From Syntrophomonas sp. UBA1376 (GTDB lineage Bacteria; Bacillota; Syntrophomonadia; Syntrophomonadales; Syntrophomonadaceae), in NCBI GenBank assembly GCA_002305535.1, contig DBRE01000084.1:1-33781 (forward strand): a stretch of 33,781 nucleotides of DNA, given 5' to 3'. The notes under the pieces were generated by a model that did not search any database, was not told where the DNA came from, and was given only the letters and a program-made list of their open reading frames with translations. The stretch's first letter is position 1; each line of letters starts with the position of its first letter. Below are positions 15,699 through 22,511 of the stretch, in pieces. Both the position numbers and the translations under genes were made by a program.

Positions 15699-16246
15699 TG
15701 GTCATCGATCTTAGAAGAGTTGGGTTGGTGGTATTAATAATCGCTCTGGTAGCAGTCTTCGCGAGTACAGGGATAAAAATCATAGGAATGCAGTCGTCTC
15801 TGAATAGGGAGGAACAACCGGTGGTGCAGGTCAGTCAGCCGGTAGTCAACAGCCCGGTTGTCCCCGAGAGTACCGGCACGGGAGATAGCTATTTTACGGA
15901 GTATCGTATGGAGAGGGAGCGGATGCGTGGTAAACAGGTGGAAATGTTGCGGGGCATCCTCGACCAAAGCAGCAATGACAAGGAGGCTCGCCAGGCAGCG
16001 TCTCTGAGGTTGGTGGAGATTTCCGCTGACATGGAGCGGGAAATGAAAGCTGAGAATTTGATAAAGGCTCAGGGATACGAGGATTGTGTGATCATTATCC
16101 AGCCGGAAAACACCACGGTGGTAATTGCTGTAGAACACCTGCAACTGGATCAGGAGCAAGAACTCACCTCTCTGGTGAGTAAAGTGACCAAATCACGGGA
16201 AGATCAGATAGTGATCATAGCCCGTGATGCCCCAAAAAGCCAATAA
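15698..16246 (+). CDS. spoIIIAH: Stage III sporulation protein AH
   Basis: Mother-cell membrane protein, 182 aa, whose YscJ/FliF-like extracellular domain binds forespore SpoIIQ across the intermembrane space. One N-terminal membrane helix (about residues 8-26), a Ser/Thr/Pro-rich linker, then the domain from SYFTEYRMERERMRGKQVE to the end. ATG 15698 overlaps the spoIIIAG stop (TGATG) with AAGGAGG about 6 nt upstream; GTG 15695 is too close to it. Last gene of the operon. Shorter than B. subtilis SpoIIIAH (about 218 aa). Confidence 0.93.
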   Translation: MVIDLRRVGLVVLIIALVAVFASTGIKIIGMQSSLNREEQPVVQVSQPVVNSPVVPESTGTGDSYFTEYRMERERMRGKQVEMLRGILDQSSNDKEARQAASLRLVEISADMEREMKAENLIKAQGYEDCVIIIQPENTTVVIAVEHLQLDQEQELTSLVSKVTKSREDQIVIIARDAPKSQ

Positions 16247-16249
16247 CAC

Positions 16250-16269
16250 TGTATACATATATGTATACA
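16250..16269. promoter_or_regulatory. Perfect 20-bp palindrome, putative operator
   Basis: Two copies of the self-complementary 8-mer TGTATACA separated by TATA form a perfect 20-bp palindrome. It lies 12 bp upstream of the -35 box at 16282. The position, centred roughly 57 bp before the predicted start site, suits a dimeric transcription factor. TGTATAC-type half sites occur among GntR-family operators, but the regulator is not identifiable here. Confidence 0.5.
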
Positions 16270-16281
16270 TACCTAAATGGA

Positions 16282-16310
16282 TTGAAATAAAACCAACGAA
16301 TTTTTATAAT
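16282..16310 (+). promoter_or_regulatory. Predicted sigma-A promoter P1 of the carboxylase operon
   Basis: TTGAAA (16282-16287) and TATAAT (16305-16310) are separated by 17 bp, close to the ideal vegetative promoter. Transcription would begin near 16317 and run through the hairpin at 16338-16358 into the carboxyltransferase gene. Confidence 0.75.
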
Positions 16311-16337
16311 GTTATCAGTCGAGTTTAAGAATATCGT

Positions 16338-16358
16338 ACTCAGGCCATGGGCCTGAGT
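16338..16358 (+). terminator. Leader hairpin ACTCAGGCC-ATG-GGCCTGAGT
   Basis: A perfect 9-bp stem with a 3-nt loop, followed by the pyrimidine-rich CTCTTTGTATTT. It could end spoIIIA transcription or attenuate transcripts from P1. The U-tract is interrupted, so termination is probably partial. A second promoter starts immediately downstream. Confidence 0.5.
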
Positions 16359-16362
16359 CTCT

Positions 16363-16391
16363 TTGTATTTAAAATTATTACCTGGTATATT
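16363..16391 (+). promoter_or_regulatory. Predicted sigma-A promoter P2 of the carboxylase operon
   Basis: TTGTAT (16363-16368), a 17-bp spacer and TATATT (16386-16391). The start would be near 16398, giving a roughly 27-nt leader that contains the AGGAGG ribosome binding site (16412-16417). It lies directly after the leader hairpin, so its transcripts escape it. Confidence 0.6.
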
Positions 16392-16424
16392 TTAGCTCCA
16401 TATACAGTTATCAGGAGGGTACTT

Positions 16425-18326
16425 ATGAATAATATTAAAATAACTGATACCAGCTTGCGTGATGGCCACCAAAGCCTGTGGGCCACCCGCATGACTACCA
16501 GTGATATGTTGCCGATACTGGACAAGCTAGATGAAGTGGGCTATCACTCCCTGGAGGTCTGGGGAGGAGCTACCTTTGATGTATGTATACGCTACCTGAA
16601 CGAAGACCCCTGGGAGCGTCTGCGTGCTATTCGGTCTGCTGTCAAAAAGACACCTCTGCAAATGCTTTTGCGGGGGCAGTCCCTGGTGGGATACACTCAT
16701 TATCCAGATGACATCGTAGAAAAATTTGTGGAAAGATCAGCCTTCAACGGCATCGACATTTTCCGAGTATTCGATGCTCTTAATGATGTTCGTAATCTGG
16801 AATCGTCCTTAAGAGTCATCAAGGCCGTCGGAAAACATGCTCAGGCGAGTGTGGTTTATACCATTAGCCCGGTGCATACCATGCAGCATTTTGTAGATAC
16901 GGCTTTGCGGCTGAGGGACATGGGCGCCGATTCCATTTGCATCAAGGATATGGCCGGACTTTTGTCGCCTTATTCTTCCTATGAACTGGTTCGAGCGCTG
17001 AAAGAAAACCTGGATGTTCCTATCCAGCTGCATACCCATTATATAGGTGGTCTGGCCATAGCTACCCTACTGAAAGCTGCCGAGGCAGGCGTAGATATTA
17101 TTGATACGGCCAGTGTACCCATGGCGTTTGGTTCCTCTCAGCCGCCGGTAGAAACCATCGTTAGAGCTTTGCAAGAATCGGAGCGGGATACCGGATTGGA
17201 GCTACGACAATTATTTGAAATAGCTAATCATTTTGAACAACTGCGCAAACATAAAGGTTTTGAGCGTGGAGTAACTCGTATTTCGGATATGAGGGTTTTT
17301 GAACACCAGGTACCCGGTGGAATGATATCCAACCTGATGTCCCAGATGGAAGAACAAAAGGCCTCCGAGCGGATCGATGAAGTTTTGGCTGAGATACCCC
17401 ATGTTCGTGAAGAGATGGGGTATCCTCCCCTGGTGACACCCACCAGCCAGATTATCAGTATTCAGGCGGTGTTGAATGTTCTAATGGGGGAACGCTATAA
17501 ACTCTGCCCTGGAGAAGTCAAGGACTATGTACGCGGATTGTATGGGAAACCTCCTGTGCCTGTCATGGATGAGATCCGTAAGAAAATAATCGGTGATGAA
17601 CCGGTGGTATCGGTGCGCCCTGCTGACTTGATCGACCCGATGTGGGAAAAGGCCCGCCAAGAGTCAGCCCATTATGCGCGCAGTGAAGAAGATATTCTGA
17701 CTTATGCTCTGTTCCCGCAGGTGGCCTTGAAATTCTTCGCCTGGCGAGAGACCTTGGGCAGTGAAGATATACCACAGATCGAAACTCATGATGAAATAAA
17801 TGAAGAATTGAAAGGACCCCAGCCAGATACCCGGGCAACCAAAAGACCGGTAAACCGGGTCAGGCCGACAGAAAGCTTCAGGGGAGATGAAGAAATGAAC
17901 TTGGACGAAATTAGAGAACTCATTCTGCTTCTGGATCAAACCAGTGTCAGTGAACTGGAAGTCCAAAAGAACGATTATCGTTTGACTTTACGTAAAAACC
18001 GGAACGCTGGAGGCGGTGCGCCGGAAGCTGGATCTGAAGTTGCTCCTGCCCATGTCAGGAAAAAGATGGTTTCTGAGGACAACAATATGATAGAAGTGAC
18101 CTCACCAATGGTGGGAACCTTTTATGCCGCTCCATCACCGGACGCACCTCCTTATGTGCAAGTGGGCGACCGGGTGGAAGCGGGACAGACCTTGTGTATT
18201 GTGGAAGCTATGAAACTCATGAATGAGATCAAAGCTGAGACCGATGGTGTGATCGCTGATATTTTAGTTGATAATGCTCAACCAGTCGAATATGGACAGG
18301 TAATGATACTCATTGATAAAAAATAG
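16425..18326 (+). CDS. pycB: Pyruvate carboxylase/oxaloacetate decarboxylase-type carboxyltransferase fused to AccB-type biotin carrier
   Basis: A 633-aa protein made of two recognisable genes. Residues 1 to about 470 are the carboxyltransferase domain of pyruvate carboxylase subunit B/oxaloacetate decarboxylase alpha: DTSLRDGHQSLWATR (8-22), the lysine expected to be carboxylated, Lys174 (IKDMAGL), and metal ligands His203 and His205 (HTHYIGG). After a charged linker, residues 491-633 look like a complete acetyl-CoA carboxylase carrier: an AccB N-terminus (MNLDEIRELILLLDQTS), the AccB thumb (SPMVGTFYAAPSPDAPPY) and biotinyl Lys597 in EAMKLM. accC follows 13 nt downstream. ATG 16425 has AGGAGG at 16412-16417. 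The gene occupies the place of accB in B. subtilis order, so the carboxyltransferase seems to have fused to the resident accB. Pyruvate carboxylation is favoured because no sodium-pump subunits are nearby. Confidence 0.9.
   Translation: MNNIKITDTSLRDGHQSLWATRMTTSDMLPILDKLDEVGYHSLEVWGGATFDVCIRYLNEDPWERLRAIRSAVKKTPLQMLLRGQSLVGYTHYPDDIVEKFVERSAFNGIDIFRVFDALNDVRNLESSLRVIKAVGKHAQASVVYTISPVHTMQHFVDTALRLRDMGADSICIKDMAGLLSPYSSYELVRALKENLDVPIQLHTHYIGGLAIATLLKAAEAGVDIIDTASVPMAFGSSQPPVETIVRALQESERDTGLELRQLFEIANHFEQLRKHKGFERGVTRISDMRVFEHQVPGGMISNLMSQMEEQKASERIDEVLAEIPHVREEMGYPPLVTPTSQIISIQAVLNVLMGERYKLCPGEVKDYVRGLYGKPPVPVMDEIRKKIIGDEPVVSVRPADLIDPMWEKARQESAHYARSEEDILTYALFPQVALKFFAWRETLGSEDIPQIETHDEINEELKGPQPDTRATKRPVNRVRPTESFRGDEEMNLDEIRELILLLDQTSVSELEVQKNDYRLTLRKNRNAGGGAPEAGSEVAPAHVRKKMVSEDNNMIEVTSPMVGTFYAAPSPDAPPYVQVGDRVEAGQTLCIVEAMKLMNEIKAETDGVIADILVDNAQPVEYGQVMILIDKK
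17880..17897 (+). promoter_or_regulatory. Internal ribosome binding site and ATG for a free AccB-like carrier
   Basis: Inside the fusion gene, AGGGGAG (17880-17886) stands 8 nt before an in-frame ATG (17895) that begins the AccB-homologous region. Initiation here would give a separate 143-aa biotin carrier ending at 18326. The signal is as good as other starts in the window, and it lies exactly where an independent accB would begin. Use in vivo is inferred. Confidence 0.5.
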
Positions 18327-18339
18327 GGGCGGTGACTTC

Positions 18340-19686
18340 TTGTTTACTAAGGTTTTGATTGCTAACCGAGGGGAGATCGCGGTCCGCATCATCCGCGCCT
18401 GCCGTGAGCTAAACATCCCTACTGTGGCAGTGTATTCCACTGCCGATCGGAACAGTATGCACGTGCTGCTGGCGGATGAATCTGTCTGTATAGGTGAAGC
18501 TGCCGCTAATCAGAGCTACTTGAATCTAGCCAATATAATCAGTGCTGCTAAAAATACCGGTGCTGATGCTATACATCCCGGGTATGGTTTTTTGGCCGAA
18601 AACGCTTATTTTGCAGCATTGTGCCAGACTCATGATCTAAAGTTTATCGGGCCGACGGCTCAGGTCATTGAAATGATGGGAGATAAGGTTCAAGCCCGGG
18701 AAGTGGCGAGTCAGGCTGGTGTGCCTTTGGTGCCGGGCAGTTCTGGGGCGATCAACAGTTTTGAAGAAGCCCGCCAGGTAGCAGATAAGATCGGATATCC
18801 GATCATGATCAAGGCCTCCGCCGGTGGTGGGGGCAAAGGAATGCGTCTGGCTCATAACGAAGCTTCCTTAAAGGAAGCTTTGCAAACAGCTCGTCTGGAA
18901 GCTGGTACGGCTTTTGGTAATGATGAGATATACATGGAGAAATATATAGAAGAACCACGCCATATTGAAATTCAGATTCTGGCTGATGAACATGGCAATA
19001 TAGTTCACTTAGGAGAACGGGACTGTTCACTGCAGAGGCGTAACCAAAAACTGCTGGAGGAATCCCCCTCTACCTTGCTAGATGAAGAACTACGCACCCG
19101 CATGGGAACAGTAGCCGTGGAACTAGCGCGTGCAGCTGGTTATACCAGTGCGGGCACAGCGGAGTTCCTGGTCGATAAAAATCGCAACTTTTACTTTATT
19201 GAAATGAACACCCGTATTCAGGTAGAGCATCCGGTAACTGAATTAGTCACTGGTATCGATATAGTGAAGGAACAGATCCGCATTGCTACCGGTATGCCTT
19301 TGACCATACAGCAAGAGGATGTGGTTCTCCGTGGTTGGGCCATGGAGTGCCGTATAAATGCTGAAGATCCTGATCATGACTTCCGTCCTTCTCCGGGTAG
19401 GGTGGAGCGCTATTATCAGCCGGGTGGCCCGGGCGTTAGAGTGGATTCCTCTATTTATACAGGTTATACTATCCCTTCCTATTATGATTCCATGGTAGCC
19501 AAACTAATCGTATGGGGCACTGACCGAGATGAGGCCATTGCTCGCATGAAACGAGCCTTGCATGAGTTTACTATTGAAGGGATAAAAACTACTATCCCAT
19601 TTCACCTGCAAGTTCTCAACAATGCTTTTTTTCAAAAGGGAGAAGTATATACGAACTTCATCCAGCGCCGGATGATTGGCAACTAA
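18340..19686 (+). CDS. accC: Biotin carboxylase
   Basis: Cytoplasmic ATP-grasp enzyme, 448 aa, that carboxylates carrier-bound biotin using bicarbonate and ATP. The N-terminal domain begins FTKVLIANRGEIAVRIIRA. The glycine-rich ATP loop is KASAGGGGKGMR, bicarbonate/biotin-site residues are in HLGERDCSLQRRNQKLLEE, and the metal/catalytic segment is IEMNTRIQVEHPVTE. The C-terminal domain includes INAEDPDHDFRPSPG. TTG 18340 gives the standard length, with GGTGA just upstream. Encoded right behind the carrier fusion, it could serve both pyruvate carboxylase and acetyl-CoA carboxylase. Confidence 0.96.
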   Translation: MFTKVLIANRGEIAVRIIRACRELNIPTVAVYSTADRNSMHVLLADESVCIGEAAANQSYLNLANIISAAKNTGADAIHPGYGFLAENAYFAALCQTHDLKFIGPTAQVIEMMGDKVQAREVASQAGVPLVPGSSGAINSFEEARQVADKIGYPIMIKASAGGGGKGMRLAHNEASLKEALQTARLEAGTAFGNDEIYMEKYIEEPRHIEIQILADEHGNIVHLGERDCSLQRRNQKLLEESPSTLLDEELRTRMGTVAVELARAAGYTSAGTAEFLVDKNRNFYFIEMNTRIQVEHPVTELVTGIDIVKEQIRIATGMPLTIQQEDVVLRGWAMECRINAEDPDHDFRPSPGRVERYYQPGGPGVRVDSSIYTGYTIPSYYDSMVAKLIVWGTDRDEAIARMKRALHEFTIEGIKTTIPFHLQVLNNAFFQKGEVYTNFIQRRMIGN

Positions 19687-19707
19687 CTGGTAATTGAACG
19701 AGTTCAT

Positions 19708-19736
19708 TTGATATTGAGAAGAATTCCTAGTAAAAT
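19708..19736 (+). promoter_or_regulatory. Predicted sigma-A promoter of the asp23 operon
   Basis: TTGATA (19708-19713), a 17-bp spacer and TAAAAT (19731-19736). Transcription would start near 19743, about 30 nt before the Asp23 ATG. This gives the asp23-amaP group its own promoter apart from accC. Confidence 0.65.
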
Positions 19737-19774
19737 GACCATATATCATTAACTGTAATATTGGAGGTGACTTC

Positions 19775-20188
19775 ATGGAAGAGCAGAAAAGATCTGAATT
19801 AAGTACAGAGATGGGTGCTATTCGTATAGCCGATGAAGTAGTATCTACCATAGCTGGTCTGGCAGCTACGGACATTGAAGGCGTTGCGGCTATGAGCGGA
19901 GGTTGGGGAACCGACCTGGTAGAGAAATTAGGGCGCAAGAACTTGGGCAAAGGTATTAAAGTTGAAGTTAATAATGATGAGACACGTATTGATATTTACA
20001 TTGTGGTACAGTTCGGTTATCCCATACCAGAGGTAGCCGAGAATGTTCAAAAAGAAGTCAAGCAGGCCGTTGAGACCATGACCGGCTTAAAGGTAACCGC
20101 AGTAAATGTGCAGGTAGTAGCTGTCCAGACGAAGAAACAATCAGAAGCAGATCCTGAGTTGGCGGCTGACGTGGATAGTGCCGAGTAA
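19775..20188 (+). CDS. Asp23/Gls24 family envelope stress response protein
   Basis: A 137-aa Asp23/YqhY-family protein. The core GAIRIADEVVSTIAGLAATDIEGVAAMSGG (residues 15-44) and the VTAVNVQVVAV strand near residues 108-118 are diagnostic. In Staphylococcus, Asp23 coats the membrane through AmaP; in Bacillus, YqhY lies next to accBC and has been linked to acetyl-CoA carboxylase homeostasis. Here it follows accC and precedes an amaP-like gene, combining both contexts. GGAGGTGA precedes ATG 19775, and a vegetative promoter lies upstream. Confidence 0.93.
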   Translation: MEEQKRSELSTEMGAIRIADEVVSTIAGLAATDIEGVAAMSGGWGTDLVEKLGRKNLGKGIKVEVNNDETRIDIYIVVQFGYPIPEVAENVQKEVKQAVETMTGLKVTAVNVQVVAVQTKKQSEADPELAADVDSAE

Positions 20189-20204
20189 CTTTCTAATACC
20201 AAGC

Positions 20205-20234
20205 GGTAACCCCCTGATAAACCAGGGGGTTACC
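20205..20234 (+). terminator. Strong hairpin between asp23 and amaP
   Basis: A perfect 12-bp stem (GGTAACCCCCTG, 20205-20216, with CAGGGGGTTACC, 20223-20234) around a 6-nt loop. There is no U-tract, so it probably acts as an mRNA stability or processing element that raises asp23 transcript over amaP rather than as a full terminator. Confidence 0.6.
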
Positions 20235-20263
20235 TGTACATCGGTGAAGTGAGGTGTTGTATA

Positions 20264-20806
20264 ATGTCCGCACTATGGCGAGTCGTGCTTTTCTGCTACA
20301 ATCTATTGATATTGGCTATAGCAGTAGCCGCCATGTATCTGGCTGTAGGGAAAAATGACCTGATCTCTGCCACCCAAGCATTTTTGACCAGTTCAACCAA
20401 TCAGATCATACTGGGGGCTGGCGCTGCCGTTGTAATTGCTTTGACTATATTGGTGATGATCAACCTCCTGAAAGGAGAGTCCAAATCCCCTGCCAATGTT
20501 GTGATAAACAGCAGCTTAAATGGCCAGGTATCCATTACCGTAGCGGCTATTAAAACTATTATCACCAAAGCAGTGAAAAAAGTGGATGGCGTAAAAGAAA
20601 CCCGGTCTTCGGTATCCAATGGACCTGATGGTGTAGTAATCTACTTACATATGATGATCAATCCTGAAATAAGTGTGCCGGAAATGTCACAGAACGTTCA
20701 AACCATAGTGAAACAAGACCTGGAAACCATCGGCGGACTGACGGTCTCTCAGGTGAGAGTATTGATAGATGATTTTGGAAATGCCAACAAACCGGCGACC
20801 ATGTAA
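20264..20806 (+). CDS. amaP: AmaP-like alkaline shock membrane anchor protein
   Basis: A 180-aa membrane protein with two N-terminal helices (about residues 4-28, VVLFCYNLLILAIAVAAMYLAV, and 45-65, IILGAGAAVVIALTILVMINLL), followed by an Asp23-like cytoplasmic domain (VAAIKTIITKAVKKVDGVKETRSSV). AmaP tethers Asp23 to the membrane in Staphylococcus. ATG 20264 has GAGGTG 7 nt upstream; a GTG at 20249 is less likely. The next gene, a DUF2273 protein, completes the usual cluster. Confidence 0.85.
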   Translation: MSALWRVVLFCYNLLILAIAVAAMYLAVGKNDLISATQAFLTSSTNQIILGAGAAVVIALTILVMINLLKGESKSPANVVINSSLNGQVSITVAAIKTIITKAVKKVDGVKETRSSVSNGPDGVVIYLHMMINPEISVPEMSQNVQTIVKQDLETIGGLTVSQVRVLIDDFGNANKPATM

Positions 20807-20818
20807 GGGGGCATCGTT

Positions 20819-21037
20819 ATGTGGGAAAAGTTGATACCGTACTTGTTGGTAGAACATCGGGGTAAGACCATTGGAGTGCTGTTGGGCCTCCTGGCGGCTA
20901 TCATGTTTGTTACCTGGGGCTTCTGGCGTACTGTTTTTATTATTATTTGTATTGCAGTAGGGTACTTTATTGGTAAGCAGCTCGATGAGAAAAAAAACCT
21001 GGATAGCTGGATGAAGCAGATGTTTAAGGACCGGTAG
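20819..21037 (+). CDS. DUF2273 small membrane protein
   Basis: A 72-aa protein with two hydrophobic helices (about residues 18-36 and 38-52) and a basic C-terminal tail (KKNLDSWMKQMFKDR). Small proteins of this family regularly lie between amaP and nusB or beside asp23 genes; their role is unknown, presumably in the envelope with Asp23/AmaP. A GGGGG ribosome binding site precedes ATG 20819. Confidence 0.88.
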   Translation: MWEKLIPYLLVEHRGKTIGVLLGLLAAIMFVTWGFWRTVFIIICIAVGYFIGKQLDEKKNLDSWMKQMFKDR

Positions 21038-21056
21038 TGGCAGTAAGGGTGAAAGT

Positions 21057-21476
21057 TTGAGCAGAAGAAAAGCTAGAGAATACGCATTTAAAGTAATTTT
21101 CCAAGTAGACCAGGTTCAGGCTGAACCTGGACAGGCCTTGGAGTATTTGCTGCAAGAGCAGGCGTTGCCTGACAAAGATCGGCAGTTTGCCTGGGAATTG
21201 GTAGAAGGAACCCTGCAGCATATGCAGGTCATCGATGAGCGAATAGCCCGCTACTCACGGGAATGGTCAGTGCAGCGAATGTCATCAGTTGATCGCAATA
21301 TCATGCGGTTAGCTGGTTATGAAATACTATTTCGCCAGGAAGTATCACCAGTGATAGCTATAGATGAAGCTATTGAATTGGCCAAGCGTTTTGGGGAAGA
21401 CCAGTCCAGTGGTTTTGTAAACGCCATACTGGATCGCATACAGGGAGAGAAACATGAAAGTGTTCCTGGGGATTGA
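21057..21476 (+). CDS. nusB: Transcription antitermination factor NusB
   Basis: An all-helical 139-aa RNA-binding protein that, with NusE/S10, binds boxA and promotes antitermination of rRNA operons. Diagnostic segments are SRRKAREYAFKVIFQVDQ at the N-terminus and RMSSVDRNIMRLAGYEILFR...VIAIDEAIELAKRFG...SGFVNAILDRI at the C-terminus. It starts at TTG 21057 with AAGGGTGA upstream. The last 23 bases overlap the next gene. Confidence 0.95.
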   Translation: MSRRKAREYAFKVIFQVDQVQAEPGQALEYLLQEQALPDKDRQFAWELVEGTLQHMQVIDERIARYSREWSVQRMSSVDRNIMRLAGYEILFRQEVSPVIAIDEAIELAKRFGEDQSSGFVNAILDRIQGEKHESVPGD

Positions 21477-22428
21477 TACCAGTGCCTATACCACATCACT
21501 GGCAGCCGTGAATGAAAACTTTCACATCTTGGCTGATGAGAGAATCCTGCTTGAGGTCGAACATGGCAAAAGGGGCTTGCGTCAATCGGAAGCTCTTTTT
21601 TTGCATGTTAAAAACTTACCGGGGCTTATGGCCCGATTGGATCCCATTTTACATAAACAGACCTGCGCGTTGGGAGTCAGTACCCGTCCTCGAAACCAGG
21701 AAGAAAGCTATATGCCAGTGTTTTTAGCGGGATCATCTCTGGCTGGCTCCTTGGCTGCTTTTGCTGGGATTCCCATGTACGAGGTCAGTCATCAAGAGGG
21801 TCACATTATGGCAGGTCTGCGAGGCAGTCTGGAACTGCTTGACCTACCTCAGTTTTTGGCGGTTCATTTTTCGGGAGGAACCTCTGATATATTGTTAGTG
21901 GAAAACAGACAACCTGGCTCTTTCGATATACACCATCTATGCAGCAGTCAGGATATCCATGCCGGTCAGTTGGTGGATCGCATCGGGGTAGCCATGGGAC
22001 TGCCTTTTCCAGCCGGGCCTTCTTTGGAACAACTGGCTGGGGTGGTGGAAAAAAATGAAGTAGCTATTCCGGTGGCCATCAATGCGACGGGGTTTTCTTT
22101 TTCCGGGGCAGAAACTCGGGCCCTGCAGATGCTGAAAGCGGAAACCAGTCAAGAGGCAGTGGCTGCAGCTGTGTTGGGGGTAATAGCTCGAACCCTGGAA
22201 AAAGTGCTGCGCAGGTATATGGAGCAATTGGGGGTAAAGGATGTTCTATTGGCCGGAGGAGTAATGGCCAATAAATTGATTGCCCAGCAGCTGCAAAAAC
22301 GTTTGCAGCATCCGGCAGTAGGTGGCAGACTCCATTTTGCCCCAGCCGGTCTCAGCACGGACAATGCGGTGGGGGTAGCTATGCTGGCGGCGGTTCGTCA
22401 CCGCTTTCAAGACGCAGATGAACGCTGA
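21454..22428 (+). CDS. TsaD/Kae1-like ASKHA protein (peptidase M22 family paralogue)
   Basis: A 324-aa protein related to TsaD, which makes the t6A modification of tRNA, but diverged. It keeps the metal-binding HQEGH (His113, His117), the phosphate-loop-like SGGTSD, FSFSGAET, LAGGVMANK and STDNA. The canonical N-terminal GIETSCDET is changed to GIDTSAYTT, and the protein is somewhat shorter than typical TsaD (about 340 aa). It may be a second, clostridial-type copy beside a true tsaD elsewhere. It begins inside nusB (23-base overlap), so the two are co-translated. Its TGA stop lies in a dispersed repeat. The biochemical role is unproven. Confidence 0.8.
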   Translation: MKVFLGIDTSAYTTSLAAVNENFHILADERILLEVEHGKRGLRQSEALFLHVKNLPGLMARLDPILHKQTCALGVSTRPRNQEESYMPVFLAGSSLAGSLAAFAGIPMYEVSHQEGHIMAGLRGSLELLDLPQFLAVHFSGGTSDILLVENRQPGSFDIHHLCSSQDIHAGQLVDRIGVAMGLPFPAGPSLEQLAGVVEKNEVAIPVAINATGFSFSGAETRALQMLKAETSQEAVAAAVLGVIARTLEKVLRRYMEQLGVKDVLLAGGVMANKLIAQQLQKRLQHPAVGGRLHFAPAGLSTDNAVGVAMLAAVRHRFQDADER

Positions 22429-22450
22429 TCTTTTAAGATAACGCAGATCG
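22411..22450. repeat. Intergenic repeat copy B (GACGCAGATGAACGCTGATC ... ACGCAGATCG)
   Basis: GAACGCTGA (22420-22428) and ACGCAGAT (22441-22448) repeat the blocks found at 4792-4824, with a 12-nt instead of a 9-nt gap. A third CGCAGAT block begins the unit (22412). The TsaD-like gene ends inside it, so its last residues (DADER) are encoded by repeat DNA. Confidence 0.5.
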
Positions 22451-22511
22451 AATTATTATAAACAGATGAAATTGCAGCGTTATAGATATTAATTAGTTTT
22501 AGGGGGTTATT

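Noticed and set aside
16338..16427. An upstream in-frame ATG (16347) as the start of the carboxyltransferase
   Set aside because: It lies in the loop of the leader hairpin without a ribosome binding site; ATG 16425 has AGGAGG and fits the family's N-terminus.
16425..18326. Sodium-pumping oxaloacetate decarboxylase alpha subunit
   Set aside because: The carboxyltransferase domain would fit, but no beta or gamma pump subunits are nearby and accC follows directly, so a carboxylase role is preferred. It cannot be fully excluded.
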